Assembly: GCF_010367455.1 (NCBI RefSeq)
Contig: NZ_WRPR01000052.1
Span: 1 to 64,000, forward strand
Origin: Candidatus Laterigemmans baculatus
GTDB lineage: Bacteria; Planctomycetota; Planctomycetia; Pirellulales; Pirellulaceae
Length of the DNA: 64,000 bases
Reading direction: 5' to 3'
The notes beneath the pieces were generated by a model that was not told the DNA's origin, ran no database searches, and saw nothing but the letters and a program-made list of their open reading frames with translations. The number at the start of each line of letters is the position of its first letter. Position 1 is the first letter of the stretch. Shown here one piece after another: positions 19,460 to 27,460 of the stretch. The translations under genes and the position numbers were made by a program.

Positions 19460-20716
19460 CTACGGCGCCAATTCCAGGGCGATGAGCTCTCCGCTGGTCG
19501 CCGACTGGGTGCGGCGGCAGTACAGCACGCCGTCGGAGAGCGCCGGCAGCGAGCGATAGACGCCGGCGGGCAACTCGGCGGTGGCCAACCGCTCCAACCG
19601 CTCGGGGTTCGCCGCCAGCAGATCGAGCTGGCCGTCGACCCGCTGGGCCACGATCCGCTCTCCCGCGGCGATCAGGTGAGCGGTTCCATAGTCGGGCTGT
19701 TCCCAGGCAGTCGCGCCGTCCGACCAACTGACGCACTTCAGCCCCGCGTCTCCCAAATCCTCGCGACCGCTGATCGCGTACAGCCAACCGCCGACGCGGA
19801 CCGGCGAGGCGTACTGGCTGCTGATCACGTCGGTCGATTCCCAGAGCGGAGTCGGCGGCGAATCGGCCAGATCGACTTTGCGACACCCCACGCCATAAGC
19901 GGCCGTGACGAGCAACTCGCTGCCGTCGACCAGCGGCGTGGCTGCGTTGACCGTCGGACCACGACGGCCAAAATCGAACTGGCGGACGATCTCGCCGCTC
20001 GCCGGATCGACCATCACGGTGGCCATCCGCAGCACCGCCACGACGTACGTCTTTTCGCCGACCCGGGCGGTCACCGGCGAAGCGTAGGCGGCTTCTTGGT
20101 CGGTCGCCGTCCAAAGCGTCTGCCCCGTGGCCGCGTCGACAGCGACCAACCCCGCCCCAGCTTCACCTCCGACCGCGGCAATCACTCGATCCTCCACGAC
20201 GATCGGCGTGCTGCCGGCACCGAAATAGCCATCGTCGCCGCGGTAGTCGGTCCGCAATTGCCGCGACCAGAGCGTTTTGCCATCGGCCAGGGCGACCGCG
20301 TGCAGATCCCCCGCCGCCCCATACACGAAGACCCGCTGGTCGGCGACGACCGGCACGCAACGGGGTCCGCGATCGGCATCCACCCCACCGCGGTAGATCG
20401 CTGGAAACGCCGCCCGCCACAGCCGCTGGCCCTCTTTTACCGAGAGGCAATCGAGCACCTCCTCGTCGCCGAGCCGGTGCCAAAGCAGCACTTTGCCAGA
20501 GGCGACGGCGACACCGGAGTACCCTGCCCCACACTCGGCTCGCCAGCGAATCGCCGGCGGCTGACGCCAGGGGGCGACCGTTTCCCCCTCGGCATGCCCA
20601 TCCCGCTGCGGACCGAGTACCTGCGGCCAATCCCCGCCGCGAACCGGAGTCTGCCACGAGCCAAAAAACGCAAAGCACAGCAGCGAGAGGGCGAGCAACG
20701 GAAGGGGAGGAGGCAT
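19460..20716 (-). CDS. Secreted PQQ-type beta-propeller protein
   Basis: 418 residues from the ATG at 20716, preceded by GAGGG; a TTG 33 bp further upstream is possible. A signal peptide (MPPPLPLLALSLLCFAFFGS) is followed by 'DWPQVLGPQRDGHAEGE', the typical start of planctomycete PQQ-propeller proteins. Repeated blades carry 'AVDAATGQTLWTATD', 'LADGKTLWSRQL' and 'VKEGQRLWRA' motifs (A.d..tG...W), so about seven blades are likely. It has no catalytic dehydrogenase signature. A scaffold or binding role in the periplasm is probable; BamB-like function is only an analogy. Confidence 0.85.
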   Translation of the reverse strand: MPPPLPLLALSLLCFAFFGSWQTPVRGGDWPQVLGPQRDGHAEGETVAPWRQPPAIRWRAECGAGYSGVAVASGKVLLWHRLGDEEVLDCLSVKEGQRLWRAAFPAIYRGGVDADRGPRCVPVVADQRVFVYGAAGDLHAVALADGKTLWSRQLRTDYRGDDGYFGAGSTPIVVEDRVIAAVGGEAGAGLVAVDAATGQTLWTATDQEAAYASPVTARVGEKTYVVAVLRMATVMVDPASGEIVRQFDFGRRGPTVNAATPLVDGSELLVTAAYGVGCRKVDLADSPPTPLWESTDVISSQYASPVRVGGWLYAISGREDLGDAGLKCVSWSDGATAWEQPDYGTAHLIAAGERIVAQRVDGQLDLLAANPERLERLATAELPAGVYRSLPALSDGVLYCRRTQSATSGELIALELAP

Positions 20717-20780
20717 GGCAAGCCCTCGAGGGAAGGGAAAATTTTGCAATCGGGAGTGTCAATCGTACACGGATCGGCAG

Positions 20781-21111
20781 TCGTGCTCAGCGAAGCGGTA
20801 CTCGTACTCAGCGAAGCGGTACTCGTACTCAGCGCAGCGGTACTCGTACTCAGCGCAGCGGTACTCGTACTCAGCGAAGCGGTACTCGTACGCAGCGAAG
20901 CGGTACTCGTGCTCAGCGCAGCGGTACTCGTACTCAGCGCAGCGGTACTCGTACTCAGCGCAGCGGTACTCGATCCCCGCGGCTCGCGTGTCGGTGCGCT
21001 CGAATCGAGTACGAGTACCGCTTCGCTGAGTACGAGTACGAGTACGAGTACGAGTACGAGTAGGAGTAGGAGTAGGAGTAGGAGTACGAGTACGAGTGGG
21101 GGTGGGGGTGG
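20781..21111. repeat. 21-bp repeat array with inverted hexamer arm (family E)
   Basis: About ten direct 21-bp units (AGCGAAGCGGTACTCGTACTC and variants) run from about 20781 to 20970. A short core beginning CGATCCCCGCG follows. Then comes an inverted arm (CGAGTACCGCTTCGCTGAG at about 21013) that decays into GTACGA and GTAGGA hexamers and ends in GGGGGT. The whole can fold as one long hairpin. A smaller element with the same order lies at 51935-52052. Frames through the array encode Tyr/Ser/Arg-rich nonsense peptides. The rest of the 20717-21230 gap shows no gene. Confidence 0.92.
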
Positions 21112-21230
21112 GCTGCTCTCGGCGGCGGAGGCTCTATACTCTTGTCGGCGTGCGGCGGGTATGGTTCGAGCACTCCGCCCTGGGCATTGCCACCTGCTCC
21201 TCTGACGACCTGAAGCGCGATTCCGCTGCC

Positions 21231-22277
21231 ATGCCACTTTTACCGCAACCGTGGAGCAAGAAACGGGGCAGCCGCCTGGCAGCGCGGGTGTTTTCGGGCG
21301 TCGTGGGCGAAGTGCTGTTTTACGCGCTCCTGTTTTTGATCGGCGTCTTTGCGGTGACGCTGACGATCGTCGGCCGGTTTCCTGGCGGAGGCGGTCCGGC
21401 GGTCCCAGTGGGACTCGGTTTTTGGATCTTTCTGATCGCCTCGCTGGCCTTGCTCGTGACCGGCGGAGGCGGCTTGAGCTACCGGATCCTGAGGGTCGGG
21501 GCGAGCAGCGAGCGGCGGGCGGCGCTGGCGCGGCGGACCGAATCGCTCGAGCTGGTCGGTCGCCCGGCGCGGCAAACGCGGCCGCTCCCCAACGTGCCTC
21601 AAGGCGACGCGCTGGGAGACAGCCCCGGGATTCGCTTGGCATACCGTTTGCCCTCTAGTGCCTCGCCGGTGACACGTGTGGCTGCGGCTGCTGTTCTCGC
21701 TTTGCTTTGGTGTGGAGTTTGGGTGGTCTTGGCCGCGGTCGCTGTGTCGGGGCTCTGGCGGGGGACTCCGCGGCCGATGCTGACCTTCCTGCTGCTGCCT
21801 CTGGGGGGAATCGGGATCTGGACCGCGCGGTACTTTTTGCGGCAGCTCCGTGAATCGGCGGGCGTGGGGGCGACAATCGTCGAGATCAGCGACAATCCGC
21901 TGCGACCCTCGTCCAGCTACCGATTATTCGTCGCCCAGTTCGGCAAGCTGAGGCTGCGGCGTTTGCGGGTCAGCCTGGTTTGCGAAGAGGAATCGATTTT
22001 TCGCCAAGGGACCGACGTCCGCGTCGACCGCCACGTGGCGAGCGAGACGGCAATCTGTAGCGAGAAGAACGTCTCCATTGACCCGGAGACACCATGGGAG
22101 GAAGAATTTGAATTGAAAGTGCCTCCCAGAGCTATGCATTCCTTTCAAAGTCCGCACAATGCGGTTCATTGGAAAATAGTCGTCAGTGGAGAGTCTCGAC
22201 CGTGGCCATCGTTCTCCCGAAGTTTCCCCGTCGTCGTTCATCCGCCCTGCGGAGCGGGGACGCGCGACCGGCGGTGA
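21231..22277 (+). CDS. Four-helix membrane protein with arrestin-like C-terminal domain
   Basis: 348 residues. Two hydrophobic hairpins (about 22-44 and 60-82; about 150-176 and 184-204) hold a loop region. The C-terminal 135 residues look like a beta-sandwich: 'YRLFVAQFGKLRLRRLRVSL' is followed by 'VPPRAMHSFQSPHNAVHWKI', the edge-strand pattern typical of arrestin-like/Spo0M-like domains. No precise family is recognised. The next gene encodes a second beta-sandwich protein and overlaps its end by 76 bp if the GTG start is right. The pair could be two parts of one envelope complex. Confidence 0.72.
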   Translation: MPLLPQPWSKKRGSRLAARVFSGVVGEVLFYALLFLIGVFAVTLTIVGRFPGGGGPAVPVGLGFWIFLIASLALLVTGGGGLSYRILRVGASSERRAALARRTESLELVGRPARQTRPLPNVPQGDALGDSPGIRLAYRLPSSASPVTRVAAAAVLALLWCGVWVVLAAVAVSGLWRGTPRPMLTFLLLPLGGIGIWTARYFLRQLRESAGVGATIVEISDNPLRPSSSYRLFVAQFGKLRLRRLRVSLVCEEESIFRQGTDVRVDRHVASETAICSEKNVSIDPETPWEEEFELKVPPRAMHSFQSPHNAVHWKIVVSGESRPWPSFSRSFPVVVHPPCGAGTRDRR

Positions 22278-22726
22278 GCCTGCGTTGCGAACGGGCTGAC
22301 GGTCGGTACACCTGCGGTGACATGTTCGAATGCACCTGGCATGTCGAACGGCTGAACCTGGAGAGCTTGCAGGGGATCGAACTCTCGGTGCTGTGGTACA
22401 CCGAAGGCAAAGGAGACGAGGACCTCTCGGTTCACTTCTTTCGCCGGCTCAGCGCCGCCCGGCTCCGCGAGATCGATTTGAGCCAGCCGCAAAAGTTCGT
22501 CTCGCTGCTTCCCGAGAGCCCCGTCTCCTACAACGGTCACCTGCTGCGGATCCGCTGGTGCGCGCGGATGCGGCTGTTCCTCTCCGGCGGCCAGGAGATC
22601 GTGACCGAGCTCCCGTTCACGATGCACGCCGCCGGCGACGACGCCGGCGACCGCCCCACTCCACCCCTCCAACCCGCGCTCGAATCACCTGCGACCCGAT
22701 CACCTGCGACCCGACAACCCGTTTAG
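22202..22726 (+). CDS. Soluble arrestin-like beta-sandwich protein
   Basis: About 174 residues if the GTG at 22202 is the start; a TTG at 22169 and an ATG at 22323 are alternatives. The core 'RYTCGDMFECTWHVERLNLE' (about 40-59) then 'GIELSVLWYTEGKGDEDLSV', 'LPESPVSYNGHLLRIRWCAR' and 'IVTELPFTM' alternates strands as in arrestin-fold proteins and lacks any membrane segment. It overlaps the gene before it and is overlapped by the P-loop gene after it, so translation is likely coupled. The C-terminal 30 residues are a Pro/Thr-rich tail produced from a 15-bp direct repeat. Function unknown. Confidence 0.65.
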   Translation: MAIVLPKFPRRRSSALRSGDARPAVSLRCERADGRYTCGDMFECTWHVERLNLESLQGIELSVLWYTEGKGDEDLSVHFFRRLSAARLREIDLSQPQKFVSLLPESPVSYNGHLLRIRWCARMRLFLSGGQEIVTELPFTMHAAGDDAGDRPTPPLQPALESPATRSPATRQPV

Positions 22727-23339
22727 CACTCGTTACACTCGCCCCGGCGCCCTCCCCTACCTGCGCGCCGACGATGCTTCGCCCCTCTCCGCGGCCGAAC
22801 TCGCCGCTCGCGTCGCCGCCCACCGCCGGGCGTGCATCAGCGGACCTCACGGGACCGGAAAAACCACGATGCTGGCCCATCTTCGCGGCCATCTCGATTA
22901 CCTGAGCGGACACCCCTCGCAGCTGGTCACCCTGCGAGCCGGCGAGGCTCAGGCAAAGAAGGCCGCCGCGGCCCAGCTCTGGCGGACTCTGGCTGCGACC
23001 CCGCGCGGAGCAACGCTGATCGTCGACGGCTACGAACAGCTGGCTTGGCTCAGCCGCTGGCGGTTGCTGTATCGAGCCTGGCGGGCGGGCGTCCGGCTGC
23101 TGGTCACCGCCCATCGCCCGCCGCAAGGTTTTTACCGGCTGTTTGAGACGGGAACGCCGCAGTCGGTCGCCCGTCGGCTCACGGCAATCCTGCTCGACGA
23201 CTTTCCCGAACAACGCGAGGCGATCCTCGACCCCCACACTTTTGAGCAGCGGTGGCGAGCCGCCGAGGGGAATGTTCGCCAGCTTTGGGCTACGCTGTAC
23301 GAGGACTTCGAACACCAATTGCCTCCCTCCCATCGATGA
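22704..23339 (+). CDS. Small P-loop ATPase with no canonical start codon
   Basis: P-loop protein of about 211 residues. Walker A 'GPHGTGKTT' is encoded at 22842-22868, immediately before the first in-frame ATG (22869), and Walker B is 'ATLIVDGYEQL' (about residues 107-117). The open frame begins after a TGA at 22602 and contains no ATG, GTG or TTG before 22869. Only CTG codons at 22689, 22704 and 22761 are candidates. I chose 22704 because it directly precedes the N-terminal motif 'RPDNPFSTRYTRPGALPYL'. A frameshift linking it to the preceding gene is the other explanation. 'LLVTAHRPPQGFY' (about 132-144) may be a sensor strand. Partner or substrate unknown. Confidence 0.7.
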   Translation: MRPDNPFSTRYTRPGALPYLRADDASPLSAAELAARVAAHRRACISGPHGTGKTTMLAHLRGHLDYLSGHPSQLVTLRAGEAQAKKAAAAQLWRTLAATPRGATLIVDGYEQLAWLSRWRLLYRAWRAGVRLLVTAHRPPQGFYRLFETGTPQSVARRLTAILLDDFPEQREAILDPHTFEQRWRAAEGNVRQLWATLYEDFEHQLPPSHR

Positions 23340-23349
23340 GTCGACTCGC

Positions 23350-23961
23350 GTGAGCATTCGTCTGAACGTCGTCGTGAGCCAATCGGCGGGCGGAACGCCG
23401 CAGCGCCGCGAGCTGGAATCGGACCTCGTCGCCCGCTTGATCGGGGCGCCCGGAATGGACCTGAGTCTGATTGGTCCGCTCGAGTCGCTCGCCGAGAACT
23501 CGACCGATCGACTGCTGCTCGAACGGCTCGGCGGCGACCTCGCCCTGCTCTCTTGGGAAACGCCCGCGGTGGCCGCCGAACGATTGGCCGCATGCCACAT
23601 CCCTGGTCGTCGCGCTCCGCACCCGCTCGACGCGGAAGCGGCAGCCATCGGCAGCGCGTCCGGCGAGCGGCGGATCTTCCACCACCCGCTCGCGGACCAC
23701 TCCGCAGCGACCCTGCAAGCAGCCCTCGAGCGGTTGCTCGCCTCCCGCCGCGTCGTCACCTTCCAGCTCGCCCCGGCAGCCCCCCACCGCCCCGTGCGAC
23801 CGTCGCTCGCATCCCCCCGCCCCGCATCCCCGCCCGATCGCCACGCCGCGGCCCCCAATCCGCACCGACCGATTGCGGCCCAAGAGCCAGTGGCCGAGCC
23901 GACTTCGACAGCCGACCGGTGGGACGCGCTGGTCGACGAGTTGAACGACCTGGATATCTAA
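23350..23961 (+). CDS. Conserved-looking protein of unknown function
   Basis: 203 residues from a GTG at 23350, 10 bp after the P-loop gene. The N-terminal half is ordered ('SIRLNVVVSQSAGGTPQRRE', 'LVARLIGAPGMDLSLIGPL', 'GDLALLSWETPAVAAERL'), an alternating alpha/beta pattern of about 110 residues. The rest is a Pro/Ala/Arg-rich linker ending in an acidic helix 'WDALVDELNDLDI'. That terminal helix looks like a short interaction motif. I do not recognise the family. Its position suggests it works with the ATPase before it and the kinase after it. Confidence 0.6.
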   Translation: MSIRLNVVVSQSAGGTPQRRELESDLVARLIGAPGMDLSLIGPLESLAENSTDRLLLERLGGDLALLSWETPAVAAERLAACHIPGRRAPHPLDAEAAAIGSASGERRIFHHPLADHSAATLQAALERLLASRRVVTFQLAPAAPHRPVRPSLASPRPASPPDRHAAAPNPHRPIAAQEPVAEPTSTADRWDALVDELNDLDI

Positions 23962-23974
23962 GCGAGCCCTTCCC

Positions 23975-24628
23975 ATGAACTCGCCATCTTCTGAGAGCGA
24001 TCCGGACGACCTGCAAGCCGAGCGGTTTGCGGCGGATCTCCACGACGGGCTGATCCAGTGGGTGGTCGCGGCGAAGATGCACGCCGAAGCGATCCGGGCG
24101 CACCACAAAGCGGGCCGCGAGATCAACGACGATTCGCTCGCAGCGCTCATCGAGACCCTGCAGCGGGCGATCGCCGAAGGGCGGCAGCTGATCCGCCGGC
24201 TGCATATCCCGGAGATCGCGGGAGGCTACTGGCACGCGGTGCTGAAGGGCGACTTGGAGCAAATGCAGCACATCGCTTCCCCCACGATCGCGCCGCCGGC
24301 GAAGCTCAAGATCGAGCTGGCTGCGGCGAGCGAACCGCTCCCGCAAGCGGTGGCCACCACGGCGTACCGGCTGATTCGAGAAGCGGTCTGGAATGCCCAG
24401 CGGCATGCGGGGGCCGACACGATCCGCGTTACGGCCGACGTCGTCGATTCCTGGTTGCGGCTCGACATCGCCGACGACGGGCGGGGATTCGAGCCGACGC
24501 AGGTACCGCAGGCGCGGTGGGGCGTGCGGGGCATGATCCGCCGCGCCGAGCGAGCCGGAGGAACCGCCAGCCTCGAGACCGCGGCCGGCCAAGGCACGCG
24601 GCTCCGCTTCGAACTCCCGCTGGCATAG
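23975..24628 (+). CDS. Cytosolic NarL-type sensor histidine kinase
   Basis: 217 residues, with no membrane segment and no sensor domain. The dimerisation and phosphoacceptor motif 'ERFAADLHDGLIQWV' (His23) is of the HisKA_3 type, and the ATPase domain has 'LIREAVWNAQRHAGAD' (N box), 'IADDGRGFEP' and 'GVRGMIRRAERAGG' (about 182-195). It should phosphorylate a NarL/LuxR-type response regulator, but none lies in the window. It starts 13 bp after the unknown gene, completing a five-gene cassette, so its input probably comes from the ATPase or arrestin-like proteins. Confidence 0.85.
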   Translation: MNSPSSESDPDDLQAERFAADLHDGLIQWVVAAKMHAEAIRAHHKAGREINDDSLAALIETLQRAIAEGRQLIRRLHIPEIAGGYWHAVLKGDLEQMQHIASPTIAPPAKLKIELAAASEPLPQAVATTAYRLIREAVWNAQRHAGADTIRVTADVVDSWLRLDIADDGRGFEPTQVPQARWGVRGMIRRAERAGGTASLETAAGQGTRLRFELPLA

Positions 24629-24646
24629 ATAGTCGCCGGCAGCTTC

Positions 24647-24708
24647 ATCAGCCGCCGGGCGCTAGCCCACGGTTCCCGGAAACCGGACGCTAGCGCGTTT
24701 CGGCTGAT
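24647..24708. repeat. Family C palindromic repeat, copy 3 (short)
   Basis: Starts ATCAGCCGCCGGGCGCTAGC and ends GCTAGCGCGTTTCGGCTGAT, with the central loop reduced compared with other copies. It lies between the kinase and a convergent small gene. Confidence 0.9.
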
Positions 24709-24726
24709 CGGTTTCCGCAACCAGCT

Positions 24727-24969
24727 TCAGGTGCTTGTCGTCGTCTCGATGTCTTTGAGCGAACGGCCGAGCCGCTTCCGCGTTCCCTTGCCGCTGCTGG
24801 CCCCGACGCGTTTGGTCTCGTTGCCTTCGCCTTGGAGGAGCGCCGCGACGCCCGGATGCAGTTCATCCGCGTCGGCCGGCACACCGAGGTCTTCGATCGC
24901 GTCGCTCACACCGAGCAACACCGACTGTTTGACGCCGTTGCGGAGCCAAGCAAAGAAATTCACGTCCAT
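24727..24969 (-). CDS. 80-residue protein of planctomycete type, unknown function
   Basis: Begins MDVNFFAWLRNGVKQSVLLG, a compact amphipathic helix start, then 'VSDAIEDLGVPADADELHPG' and a basic Ser/Lys/Arg-rich tail. The ATG at 24969 has AGGGG upstream. A longer frame starting near 25164 is unlikely because its extra residues look random. Similar short proteins with the MDVNFFAWLR opening are, to my recollection, widespread in planctomycetes. No function is known. The flanking 24970-25284 gap (315 bp) is the divergent promoter region of the SurA-like gene and holds nothing else I can identify. Confidence 0.65.
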   Translation of the reverse strand: MDVNFFAWLRNGVKQSVLLGVSDAIEDLGVPADADELHPGVAALLQGEGNETKRVGASSGKGTRKRLGRSLKDIETTTST

Positions 24970-25284
24970 GCGGATTCCCCTAATGGAACTGTGGAGGTCG
25001 TGGAACTGTGGGAGCTCCTGGGAAGGGGCGAATCGCCAGCACCAGCGATCCGCACAGGCCCAGGTGTTAGGTCCAGGTGTAGAGCGACCACGGGCGCGAA
25101 GTCCAGAGCGGATCGGCCCGCTCGGCAGCGACGCGCCGCGACAGTGTTGCCGGCCCCTCGGCACCGGCGGGAATGATCTTGAGCCGAATTGCGGAGATTT
25201 CTAGACTCCCCCCGCGGCTGTCGACCACGGACCGGGTCGGCATCGGACGATTTGTTCATTCGCTCGGTTCATGGAGTGACCGAA

Positions 25285-27138
25285 ATGACCCTCTCCCAGA
25301 CGTTTCTGAAATCCGCACGAGCATTGTCGATCGCGATGCCGCCGGTGCTCGCGATCCAGCTTGCCCTCGCAGTCCAGCCCGCTCCGGCCGCCGATCCCCC
25401 GGCAACTTCCGCCGCCGCACCCGCCGCCGCACCGAAGGTGGCCAAGGACAGCGTGTTGGCGATCGTCAACGCCGAGCCGCTCACCCGCCGCCGGATCGGC
25501 GAAGAAGCGATGCTCCGCTACGGGACCGATATCGTCGACGGGATGGTCGATCGCTATCTGGTCCTGCAAGCCTGCAAGGAAGCCGGGATCCACATCAGCA
25601 ACCAAGACGTCCAGAACGAAGTCATCCGCGTAGCGGGCAAATTCGGGCTCTCGCCCGAGAGCTACCTGCGGTTGCTCGAAGAAGAGCGGGACATCACTCC
25701 CGAACAGTACAGCAGCGAAGTGATCTGGCCGATGCTGGCCCTGCGGGCGCTGGTCGCCGACCAAGTGACGGTCACGCAGGAAGAATTCGACCGGGCCTTC
25801 ATCAGCCAGTACGGCGAAGCGGTCAAGTGCCGGATGATCCTGGTCTCCGAGCGAAGCCGAGCCGAAGAGCTGCTCAAACAGGCGAAGGCCAACCCCGACT
25901 CCTTTGGCCAGCTGGCCGCCCAGCACAGCGAGGACGCCGGAAGCGCGAGCGTCCGGGGGCTGATCCCGCCGATCCGCCACCACATCGGTGACCCGGAACT
26001 GGAGAAGCTCGCGTTCGGGCTCAAGGAGAACGAGATCTCCGAGCCATTCCAGCTCGGCGACCAGTGGGCGTTCCTGCAGTGCGTTCGCAAACTGGCTGCC
26101 ACCCCCCCCTCCGAAGAAGCCTTCCCGGCGATCCGCACGCAGATCACCGATCGGCTGCGTGACGAGAAAGTCCGCGGCGCGGCGGGTGAACTGTTTCAAG
26201 AGCTGCGGCAAAAAGCGCAGGTCGTGAAAGTCTTTGGCAATCCCGAACTGGAAGCCCAGTACCCCGGGGTCGCGGCGATCATCAACCAGCAAAAGCTGAC
26301 GATCGGTTTGGCGACTGAGGAAGCCATCAAGCGTCACGGCCAGGAGATCCTCGAAGGCGAGATCAACCGCACCCTGCTGACTCAGGCCCTCAAGAAAAAG
26401 CAGCAGCAAGTCACCGAGGAAGACGTCCAACGCGAAGTCGAGCGGGCCGCAATCGCGTTTGGCTTCGTCACCGCCGATGGCAAAGCCGACGTCGACCGCT
26501 GGCTGGCCAACGCGCTCGAAGGCGAAGACGCCAAGGCGATCGAGCTGTACAAGAAGGACGCCGTCTGGCCGACCGCCGCGCTGAAGAAACTGATCGACGC
26601 GGAGATCACCGTCACCGAGGAAGACCTCAAGCAAGGCTTCGAAAAGAATTTCGGACCGCGGGTCGAAGTCCAGGCGATCGTGCTCGGCGATCAGCGGACC
26701 GCCCAAAAAGTCTGGGACATGGCCCGCAATAATCCAACCGAGAAATTCTTCGGGGAACTGGCCGCCCAGTACTCGATCGAGCCGACGTCGCAGAGCAACT
26801 TTGGCAAAGTCCCGCCGATCCGTCGCTTTGGCGGCCAACCGGCGATCGAAGAGGAAGCCTTCGCGCTCCAGCCGGGTGGGCTGAGCGGGATCATCGCCAC
26901 CGGCGACAAGTACATCCTGCTGCGGTGCCAAGGCCGCACCGAACCGCTCGTCAGCGACCCGAGCGCCGTCCGCGAGGAACTGACCCGCGACATCCACGAA
27001 AAGAAGGAGCGGATCGCGATGGCTGCGACGTTCGACGAAATCAAGCAGTCGGCGCAGATCGATAACTTCCTGACCGGGACCACCCAGGACGGACGGGTCG
27101 CCGAGGCCCCCCAGCAAGCCGCCCCGGCAAAACGCTAA
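25285..27138 (+). CDS. Periplasmic SurA-like peptidyl-prolyl isomerase, duplicated
   Basis: 617 residues from the ATG at 25285, with GGAGTG just upstream. A signal peptide (ending near 'VQPAPAAD') is followed by two similar halves. Each half has a SurA-type helical chaperone region ('LAIVNAEPLTRRRIGEEAML' and 'KLTIGLATEEAIKRHGQEIL'), then 'VIWPMLALRALVADQVTVTQ' or 'AVWPTAALKKLIDAEITVTE', then a parvulin-like PPIase domain ('ESFGQLAAQHSEDAGSA'-like and 'FFGELAAQYSIEPTSQ'). The parvulin motifs are degenerate, so chaperone function may dominate. Role: outer-membrane protein folding. Confidence 0.85.
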   Translation: MTLSQTFLKSARALSIAMPPVLAIQLALAVQPAPAADPPATSAAAPAAAPKVAKDSVLAIVNAEPLTRRRIGEEAMLRYGTDIVDGMVDRYLVLQACKEAGIHISNQDVQNEVIRVAGKFGLSPESYLRLLEEERDITPEQYSSEVIWPMLALRALVADQVTVTQEEFDRAFISQYGEAVKCRMILVSERSRAEELLKQAKANPDSFGQLAAQHSEDAGSASVRGLIPPIRHHIGDPELEKLAFGLKENEISEPFQLGDQWAFLQCVRKLAATPPSEEAFPAIRTQITDRLRDEKVRGAAGELFQELRQKAQVVKVFGNPELEAQYPGVAAIINQQKLTIGLATEEAIKRHGQEILEGEINRTLLTQALKKKQQQVTEEDVQREVERAAIAFGFVTADGKADVDRWLANALEGEDAKAIELYKKDAVWPTAALKKLIDAEITVTEEDLKQGFEKNFGPRVEVQAIVLGDQRTAQKVWDMARNNPTEKFFGELAAQYSIEPTSQSNFGKVPPIRRFGGQPAIEEEAFALQPGGLSGIIATGDKYILLRCQGRTEPLVSDPSAVREELTRDIHEKKERIAMAATFDEIKQSAQIDNFLTGTTQDGRVAEAPQQAAPAKR

Positions 27139-27157
27139 ACCGCTGGCAGACCACCCT

Positions 27158-27330
27158 GAGCCGACGGCGCTAGCCGCGGGTTCTGCACCCCCCGCCGAGA
27201 TGTGAGGCCCGAGGCTAGCGCCTACGGCTCAAGAAGGGCGAGCCGCACTGGGCCCTCCCCGCTCGTTCCTCGCGACCCTCCCGGGGGGAGGGTGACGGTG
27301 GAATGCCGTTTTTTGAGAGACCGCTAAACC
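27158..27330. repeat. Composite repeat element (D module plus H module)
   Basis: A family D unit in one orientation (GAGCCGACGGCGCTAGCCGC, 27159) and its inverse (GCTAGCGCCTACGGCTCA, 27214-27231) flank a loop. A CCCTCCCCGCTCGTTCC / GGGGGGAGGG module follows, and then a degenerate element end (CCGTTTTTTGAGAGACCG). It fills most of the 322-bp gap before alaC; the remainder holds nothing recognisable. Confidence 0.8.
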
Positions 27331-27460
27331 GTGGCGGCTGGTGAGGCCGATCGACAGAGCGTCGAGCGAGTCCTACAACGAGTCGGAGAAATGGAACACA
27401 ATGGGGACCGCCTCGCCGCGGCCCCCCTTTCCGTCACCGTCTCCGCCCCCACCAGCAACC

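Noticed and set aside
20715-21029. Tyr/Ser/Arg-rich frame through the 21-bp array
   Set aside because: The peptide is a direct translation of the DNA repeat, and open frames exist on both strands, so it is repeat-derived noise.
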